A stretch of DNA of 64,000 bases from Oscillospiraceae bacterium (GTDB lineage: Bacteria > Bacillota > Clostridia > Oscillospirales > Oscillospiraceae), in contig SVLK01000003.1 in assembly GCA_015067975.1 (NCBI GenBank), positions 53,399 to 117,398 of the forward strand, given 5' to 3'. Both the position numbers and the translations under genes were made by a program. Below the pieces are notes generated by a model. The model saw nothing but the letters and a program-made list of their open reading frames with translations. It was not told the origin of the DNA and searched no databases. Of the stretch, positions 59,668 through 64,000 are shown piece by piece (within the stretch, counting starts at the first letter, position 1; the number at the start of each line of letters is the position of its first letter).

Positions 59668-61149
59668 ATGGAATTTCTGTCTAACAAACCCCTGCTGATC
59701 ACCGATACCATCCTGCGTGATGCCCATCAGTCTCAGGCTGCCACCCGCATGACCATTGAAGACATGATGCCCGCACTGGAAGTATTGGATTCTATCGGCT
59801 ACTACTCTCTGGAGTGCTGGGGCGGCGCTACCTTCGACTCCTGCATGCGTTTCCTCAACGAAGATCCGTGGGAGCGCCTGCGCAAGCTGAAGCGAGGTCT
59901 CCCCAACACCAAACTGCAGATGCTGTTCCGTGGCCAGAACATTCTGGGCTACAAGCACTATGCTGACGACGTGGTGGATGCTTTCTGCCGCAAGTCCATT
60001 GAGAACGGTATCGACATCATCCGTATTTTCGACGCACTCAACGATGTGCGCAATCTGGAGCAGGCCATCAAGTCCACCAAGAAGTACGGTGGTCAGGTGG
60101 AAGCTACTCTGTCCTACACCATCTCCCCCATTCACAACGAAGCATACTTCGTGAAGCTGGCTAAGGAGCTGGAGCAGATGGGTGCTGATACCATCTGCGT
60201 CAAGGACATGGCCAACCTGCTGCTGCCTATGGATGCCTATTCCCTGATTAAGGCGCTGAAGGAGTCCGTCTCCGTGCCCATCCACCTGCACACCCACAAC
60301 ACCACCGGTACCGGCGATATGACCTACCTGATGGCCGCCTACGCCGGTGTGGACATCGTAGATACCGCTCTGTCTCCTCTGGCCAACGGTACGGCACAGC
60401 CCGCTACCGAGTCTCTGGTGGCAACGCTGGGCGGCACGGTGCGTGACACAGGTCTCGACTTGAACAAAATGTCCGAGGCTGCTGTCCACTTCCGCAAGAT
60501 CGCACAGCGCCTCAAGGAGGCCGGTTCTCTCGATCCCAAGGTGCTGAACGTAGACACTAACACGCTGCTCTATCAGGTCCCCGGCGGCATGCTCTCCAAC
60601 CTGATCTCTCAGCTGAAGCAGGCCGGCAAGGAAGACAAGTACTACGACGTGCTGGCGGAGATCCCCCGCGTCCGTCAGGACTTCGGCTATCCTCCCTTGG
60701 TCACTCCCTCCAGTCAGATCGTCGGTACGCAGGCCGTGATGAATATCATCATGGGCGAGCGCTACAAGGTATTCCCCAAAGAGTCCAAAGCCATGCTGAA
60801 GGGTGAATACGGCTCTCTGCCCGGCAAGGTGAATGAAGAAGTACGCGCCAAGGCCGGTATCGCTCCGGAAGATGTGATCACCTGCCGCCCCGCAGATTTG
60901 CTCTCTCCCGAGCTGGATAAGTATCGCGAGGAATTCAAGGACATCGCCAAGAGCGACGAGGACGTGCTGAGTCTGGCTCTGTTCCCTCAGGTGGCACCCA
61001 AGTTCCTGGATCGCCGCGATCATCCCGAGAAGTACGAAGAAGCTGCAGCATCCGCTGCCGCTCCTGCAGCGCCTGCCAAGGTCGCCGATCCCAACGCCGT
61101 TCACGAGCTGAACGTGCAGGTCGCCCCCAACGTGCTGGCCAATCTGTAA
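59668..61149 (+). CDS. oadA: Oxaloacetate decarboxylase alpha subunit / carboxyltransferase
   Basis: A 493-residue carboxyltransferase. ITDTILRDAHQSQAATRM (RDAHQS) and LECWGGATFDSCMRFLNEDPWERLRKL are diagnostic of OadA/PycB; the catalytic metal histidines are in PIHLHTHNTTGTGDMTYL and the lysine in TICVKDMANLLLP. A C-terminal biotinyl domain is absent; the protein ends with an Ala/Pro-rich piece (SAAAPAAPAKVADP), and the carrier is encoded separately. Substrate likely oxaloacetate; the subunit also could pair in a transcarboxylase. Confidence 0.94.
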   Translation: MEFLSNKPLLITDTILRDAHQSQAATRMTIEDMMPALEVLDSIGYYSLECWGGATFDSCMRFLNEDPWERLRKLKRGLPNTKLQMLFRGQNILGYKHYADDVVDAFCRKSIENGIDIIRIFDALNDVRNLEQAIKSTKKYGGQVEATLSYTISPIHNEAYFVKLAKELEQMGADTICVKDMANLLLPMDAYSLIKALKESVSVPIHLHTHNTTGTGDMTYLMAAYAGVDIVDTALSPLANGTAQPATESLVATLGGTVRDTGLDLNKMSEAAVHFRKIAQRLKEAGSLDPKVLNVDTNTLLYQVPGGMLSNLISQLKQAGKEDKYYDVLAEIPRVRQDFGYPPLVTPSSQIVGTQAVMNIIMGERYKVFPKESKAMLKGEYGSLPGKVNEEVRAKAGIAPEDVITCRPADLLSPELDKYREEFKDIAKSDEDVLSLALFPQVAPKFLDRRDHPEKYEEAAASAAAPAAPAKVADPNAVHELNVQVAPNVLANL

Positions 61150-61157
61150 CTCATCTG

Positions 61158-61192
61158 AAAAGGAGACTGTCGCTTGGCAGTCTCCTTTTTCG
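61158..61192 (+). terminator. Terminator after the oad operon
   Basis: AAAAGGAGACTG / CAGTCTCCTTTT stem, TCGCTTGG loop, TTTCG tail. Confidence 0.9.
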
Positions 61193-61266
61193 TTGCAATT
61201 ACCACAGACGCATCGTATTTCGTTATGCTATACTATTTATAACATAGAAATGAAAGGAGAGGTCAT

Positions 61267-61584
61267 ATGTCTGCTGTCCATTTGAATAAAGAATCTTTCG
61301 CTCAACTGTTGGCGAGCGAAAAGCCGGCGCTGGTGGAATTCTGGGCACCTTGGTGCGGTCATTGCCGCGATCTGGAAGGCGCATTTGACCAAATCGCCCA
61401 GGAGTATGCCGATCGGCTGGCGATCGGAAAAATCAACATCGATGATTATCCGCAGCTGACGCAGCAATACTTTATTGAGTATGTACCTACGCTGATGCTT
61501 TTTTCCGAGGGCAGCGTGGTGGATTTTGTGATTTCCCCCGGCTCTCGTGATGCCATTGCGCAGTTCATCGATGAAAGACTGTAA
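61267..61584 (+). CDS. Thioredoxin
   Basis: A 105-residue thioredoxin: PALVEFWAPWCGHCRDLEGAF with a WCGHC active site (PDI-like GH dipeptide rather than GP), cis-proline in EYVPTLMLFSEG. Reduces disulfides in the cytosol. The GH pair raises redox potential relative to WCGPC. It starts a three-gene redox operon (12-nt gap to ccdA). An extended -10 (TGC-TATACT) lies about 35 nt upstream. Confidence 0.92.
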   Translation: MSAVHLNKESFAQLLASEKPALVEFWAPWCGHCRDLEGAFDQIAQEYADRLAIGKINIDDYPQLTQQYFIEYVPTLMLFSEGSVVDFVISPGSRDAIAQFIDERL

Positions 61585-61596
61585 GGAGCGCATTTT

Positions 61597-62259
61597 ATGC
61601 CATATCTGATTTCTTTTCTGGAAGGCATCATTACATTTATCTCCCCTTGCCTGCTGCCAATGCTCCCGATTTACCTGACCTATTTCGCAGGTGGCGGTGA
61701 GCGAACGACAGCCAAGACTCTACGCGGTGCGTCAGGGTTTGTGCTGGGTTTTACGCTGGTCTTTACCGCCATGGGTGCACTGGCCGGTACACTGGGCAGC
61801 TTTCTCAATGCCCATCAAACGGCGCTGAATATTATCTCCGGATTGATCGTGATTTTCTTCGGTCTTAACTATCTGGGTGTGCTGCAGCTGCGGCTGTTTC
61901 AGGGCAGCGCGCATTCTATGGAGAATCGCCAGTTGGGATTCTTCTCGGCAATGCTCTTTGGCATGGTGTTCTCCATTGGTTGGACACCGTGTGTCGGCGC
62001 TTTTCTCGGCTCAGCCTTGCTATTGGCTTCACAGCAGGCCCATTTCCTACAGGGCGTGATCATGCTGCTGCTCTACTCGTTGGGTCTGGGTATCCCATTT
62101 GTACTAAGCGCGATTTTGATTGACCAGCTGAAGTCTGCATTCCAGTGGATCAAGCAGCACTACCAGACTATTAACCGGATCTGCGGCTGTTTCTTGATTC
62201 TGGTAGGTATCCTGATGGCTACCGGCTTTCTGGGACGCTTTTTGACTATGCTCTCCTGA
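61597..62259 (+). CDS. ccdA: CcdA-type cytochrome biogenesis / thiol-disulfide transporter
   Basis: A 220-residue six-helix membrane protein of the CcdA/DsbD family. The two conserved cysteine sites are SPCLLPMLPIYLTYFAGG (helix 1) and GWTPCVGAFLGSALLLA (helix 4). It carries reducing power from cytosolic thioredoxin across the membrane to extracytoplasmic thioredoxin-like proteins, here probably the TlpA protein encoded next. Preceded by GGAGC in the thioredoxin stop region. Confidence 0.94.
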   Translation: MPYLISFLEGIITFISPCLLPMLPIYLTYFAGGGERTTAKTLRGASGFVLGFTLVFTAMGALAGTLGSFLNAHQTALNIISGLIVIFFGLNYLGVLQLRLFQGSAHSMENRQLGFFSAMLFGMVFSIGWTPCVGAFLGSALLLASQQAHFLQGVIMLLLYSLGLGIPFVLSAILIDQLKSAFQWIKQHYQTINRICGCFLILVGILMATGFLGRFLTMLS

Positions 62260-62269
62260 GAGGTGTATG

Positions 62270-62839
62270 ATGGGTAAGAAAAAACTTCTTCTCGTACTTT
62301 CCACTGCCTTCGTTCTTCTGTTGATCGTTGCAGGTATCCTGTATCAATCTTTGCTGAAGAATCACGAGGGGGACAATTTAGGCTCCTCTGACAGTAGCGA
62401 AAATACGCAGCAATCAGATCCGATTCCTGCCCCGGATTTCGTGGTGTTTGACGTCGAGGGCAACCGTGTCATCCTTTCGGACTTCCGCGGAAAACCGGTA
62501 GTAGTGAACTTCTGGGCCAGTTGGTGCGGTCCATGCAAAATGGAGATGCCCGACTTTGAAACGCTATACCAGCGCATGGGAGATGAGATTCATTTCCTCA
62601 TGGTCAACATGACCGACGGTTCTCAAGAAACGTTGGAAACGGCCTCCACCTTTATTGCCGATTCCGGATATACGTTCCCTGTGTATTATGACACGGAATT
62701 CAGCGCTGCCATCAGTTACGGTGTCAGATCGCTGCCCACCACCTATTTTATTGACGCCGACGGCTATGCCGTGGCACAGGCGCTCAGTGCTATTGATGAG
62801 GCTACCATTTTGCGCGGTATCGATATGATCAGATCTTAA
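62270..62839 (+). CDS. TlpA-family membrane-anchored thioredoxin-like protein
   Basis: A 189-residue extracytoplasmic thioredoxin: signal-anchor helix (KLLLVLSTAFVLLLIVAGILY), a 40-residue polar linker, then PDFVVFDVEGNRVILSDFRGKPVVVNFWASWCGPCKMEMPDFETLYQRM with a WCGPC active site and FTFPVYYDTEFSAAISYGVRSLPTTYFIDADGYAV with cis-proline. Typical ResA/TlpA fold, reduced by CcdA. Two adjacent ATGs; the second (62270) has the better spacing from GAGAGG. Confidence 0.92.
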   Translation: MGKKKLLLVLSTAFVLLLIVAGILYQSLLKNHEGDNLGSSDSSENTQQSDPIPAPDFVVFDVEGNRVILSDFRGKPVVVNFWASWCGPCKMEMPDFETLYQRMGDEIHFLMVNMTDGSQETLETASTFIADSGYTFPVYYDTEFSAAISYGVRSLPTTYFIDADGYAVAQALSAIDEATILRGIDMIRS

Positions 62840-62842
62840 AGA

Positions 62843-62877
62843 AAACCTCGGAACGATTACACGTTCCGAGGTTTTTA
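62843..62877. terminator. Terminator between TlpA and XRE genes
   Basis: AAAACCTCGGAACG / CGTTCCGAGGTTTTT stem with ATTACA loop; shared by convergent genes. Confidence 0.9.
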
Positions 62878-63543
62878 CCATGCATTTTCCCAGCCGAGTG
62901 TGTTTTGTACGGCATTGTAATGAATCTCCGTTGCCACAGGAACGGTCCATGTTTCTCCCCCACGGCTTATCCGTAGCGATACTGTCCATGTGGATGCAGA
63001 CACCGGAAAGGCGAGTTCGCCTTCAAAAACGCCAGCAACACTATCCAGCTTGACAGGCTTTGGTGCTCCGCCTATCGGTGTTTCCGGCGTGATCAGCAAC
63101 TCATATGTATCATTCCTCGAAATCTTGTCAGGAATGATTTTATAGCGTAACATATTGCCATTACTGGAATAGAAAGTACTTCCTATGATTTTTATCTGTT
63201 CAGCCATAGAACCCTTATTCTCAATTTCTCTAAGGTTCATCACTTGCAGCAATAATAATGCTGCAATTATCGTTAGCACAGCACAAATGATGATCCAACA
63301 ATTATGCTTTCGCTTTTGAACGGGTTTAACAATTGTATTTACGACCTCTTGCCGCCCACACAAATGATCTAAAGATACGTCAAGTACATCCGCCAGTGAG
63401 AGCAATTTATTCAAGTCAGGTGTTGCTTCTCCCACTTCCCATTTGCTGACAGCCTGACGCGAAACACCAATTCGCTCTGCCAACATTTCTTGGCTCAAGC
63501 CTTGTGTTTTTCGCAGTTCCAAAAGTCTTTCGGAGAATCCCAT
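62875..63543 (-). CDS. XRE-family regulator with membrane anchor and extracytoplasmic domain
   Basis: A 222-residue protein: an N-terminal helix-turn-helix (LLELRKTQGLSQEMLAERIGVSRQAVSKWEVGEATPDLNKLLSLADVLDVSLDHLC), a linker, one membrane helix (WIIICAVLTIIAALLLLQVM), and about 100 residues outside with Ig-like character (TYELLITPETPIGGAPKPVKL; EGELAFPVSASTWTVSLRI). This membrane-tethered XRE format suggests that an envelope signal controls DNA binding. GGGGTGCTACG region upstream gives a moderate ribosome site. Overlaps the shared terminator at its 3' end by a few bases. Confidence 0.87.
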   Translation of the reverse strand: MGFSERLLELRKTQGLSQEMLAERIGVSRQAVSKWEVGEATPDLNKLLSLADVLDVSLDHLCGRQEVVNTIVKPVQKRKHNCWIIICAVLTIIAALLLLQVMNLREIENKGSMAEQIKIIGSTFYSSNGNMLRYKIIPDKISRNDTYELLITPETPIGGAPKPVKLDSVAGVFEGELAFPVSASTWTVSLRISRGGETWTVPVATEIHYNAVQNTLGWENAW

Positions 63544-63570
63544 CGTAGCACCCCTTTCGTATGTCGTTGG

Positions 63571-63589
63571 ATTATAACTTGATTATAAT
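63571..63589 (-). promoter_or_regulatory. Promoter of XRE gene with ATTATAA/TTATAAT dyad
   Basis: A perfect 7-bp-arm palindrome ATTATAA-x5-TTATAAT (63571-63589) includes the -10 region, 28 nt before the start codon; probable self-regulation site. Confidence 0.55.
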
Positions 63590-63638
63590 AGAATCACTCC
63601 CCAAACACTACCAGTTTCACCTTGAATTTACGCAACCA

Positions 63639-63658
63639 ACGGTTGCAAACCGTTTTTT
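63639..63658 (+). terminator. Orphan plus-strand terminator-like hairpin
   Basis: ACGGTT / AACCGT stem with a GCA loop, followed by TTTTTT on the plus strand, yet no plus-strand gene ends here. Confidence 0.5.
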
Positions 63659-63670
63659 ACGTGGAAATAT

Positions 63671-63704
63671 AAAGAAAGAGGACGTTCTTTCGAACGTCCT
63701 CTTT
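63671..63704 (-). terminator. Terminator copy 1 after the rRNA operon
   Basis: GAGGACGTTC / GAACGTCCTC stem with TTTC (GAAA) tetraloop, followed by TTTCTTTATA on the minus strand. The same hairpin recurs at 63817-63850. Confidence 0.85.
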
Positions 63705-63707
63705 GTG

Positions 63708-63812
63708 TTGGCGTTACCTATTTTCCCGAGCGCGTCGGCCTGCCAAGTATCATAGGCAGATACGCGCTTAACTGACCTGTCACGGCGATGGGATCCATCC
63801 CGAACTCCGTGA
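63708..63812 (-). pseudogene. Degenerate tandem copy of 5S rRNA
   Basis: Read on the minus strand, the 3' half matches the intact 5S: GTTAAGCGCG, GATACTTGGC and CGGGAAAATAGGTAACGCCAA. The 5' half is not 5S: instead it is a long dyad (GTCACGG...CCGTGAC with inner GGGAT/ATCCC, about 63777-63812) containing an inverted piece of the loop segment (GAACTCCGTGAC). The 5' stem strand is missing. Together with the following hairpin it forms a duplication of the 5S-plus-terminator unit. Confidence 0.75.
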
Positions 63813-63816
63813 CATA

Positions 63817-63850
63817 AAAGAAAGAGGACGTTCTTTCGAACGTCCTCTTG
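63817..63850 (-). terminator. Terminator copy 2 behind 5S rRNA
   Basis: Same GAGGACGTTC / GAACGTCCTC hairpin as at 63671-63704, followed by TTTCTTTTATG on the minus strand. From here through the first 20-odd bases of the 5S 3' end, the two copies are almost identical. Confidence 0.88.
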
Positions 63851-63852
63851 TG

Positions 63853-63965
<113 letters not shown>

Positions 63966-64000
63966 CTATCTTGCAGCCTGCTCTCGCAGACACAAGCCTA

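Overview
The window comes from a Gram-positive, anaerobic, endospore-forming member of the Clostridia, most like the Oscillospiraceae/Ruminococcaceae-type gut anaerobes. Reasons: sporulation genes spoIIR (cut by the left edge) and spoIIP (with a sigma-E-like promoter), strong GGAGG ribosome sites, many Rho-independent hairpins, Rex, a biotin-dependent Na+-pumping decarboxylase, single-chain PurL, a glycine riboswitch and two ZTP (pfl) riboswitches. No genus is claimed. Most genes have moderately high GC; an AT-richer island (about 13.9-17.3 kb) and parts of a NERD-domain gene stand out.

Layout. 1-5.5 kb: spoIIR, ispE, a membrane protein, a DUF1015 protein, a DUF378 protein, rqcH and mrnC. 5.6-7.6 kb: a MarR regulator translationally coupled to a phosphatidylserine-synthase-like enzyme, and a MerR/TipAS regulator with a 19-bp-spacer promoter. 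7.6-11.1 kb: an Fe-S aldo/keto reductase and a VanRS-like two-component system with TTCTAAAGA boxes before a small membrane protein. 11.3-13.7 kb: a family 3 glycoside hydrolase. 13.9-17.4 kb: a small acquired island (KAP-type P-loop NTPase, XRE regulator, tyrosine integrase stopped by one in-frame TAA) ending near tRNA-Ala. 17.6-24.9 kb: glycine-riboswitch-controlled AGCS symporter, rhomboid protease, two small-molecule-kinase-like proteins, an Ig-repeat polysaccharide deacetylase, and spoIIP.

24.9-31.9 kb is the least conventional part: three overlapping genes encoding a flavodoxin-like protein, a malate/lactate-dehydrogenase-like protein and a 1563-residue fusion of HD, helical-repeat, nucleotidyltransferase, GNAT-like and phosphoribosyltransferase-like regions. 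I know of no described pathway for this set, and it is my main candidate for an undescribed system.

32-48.5 kb is one-carbon and purine metabolism: glycerate kinase, fhs with its own ZTP riboswitch, a collapsed 37-codon fhs relic, then purE-C-F-M-N-O-H-D-L behind a second ZTP riboswitch, with guaB divergent. The last two IMP steps use a separate AICAR transformylase and an archaeal-type PurO, and PurF lacks the usual N-terminal cysteine nucleophile.

48.5-64 kb: thioesterase, NERD protein, DUF1295 protein, galactokinase, NCS2 purine permease, TspO, an 84-residue fragment resembling part of OadB, tRNA-Arg, rex, a 46-residue Cys/Gly-rich protein, NUDIX, sfsA, the oadG-bccp-oadB-oadA sodium pump operon under a palindromic operator, a thioredoxin-CcdA-TlpA thiol-redox operon, an XRE membrane regulator, and the 5S rRNA end of an rRNA operon with a degenerate tandem 5S copy. 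All assignments are from reading sequence motifs; no database search was run.
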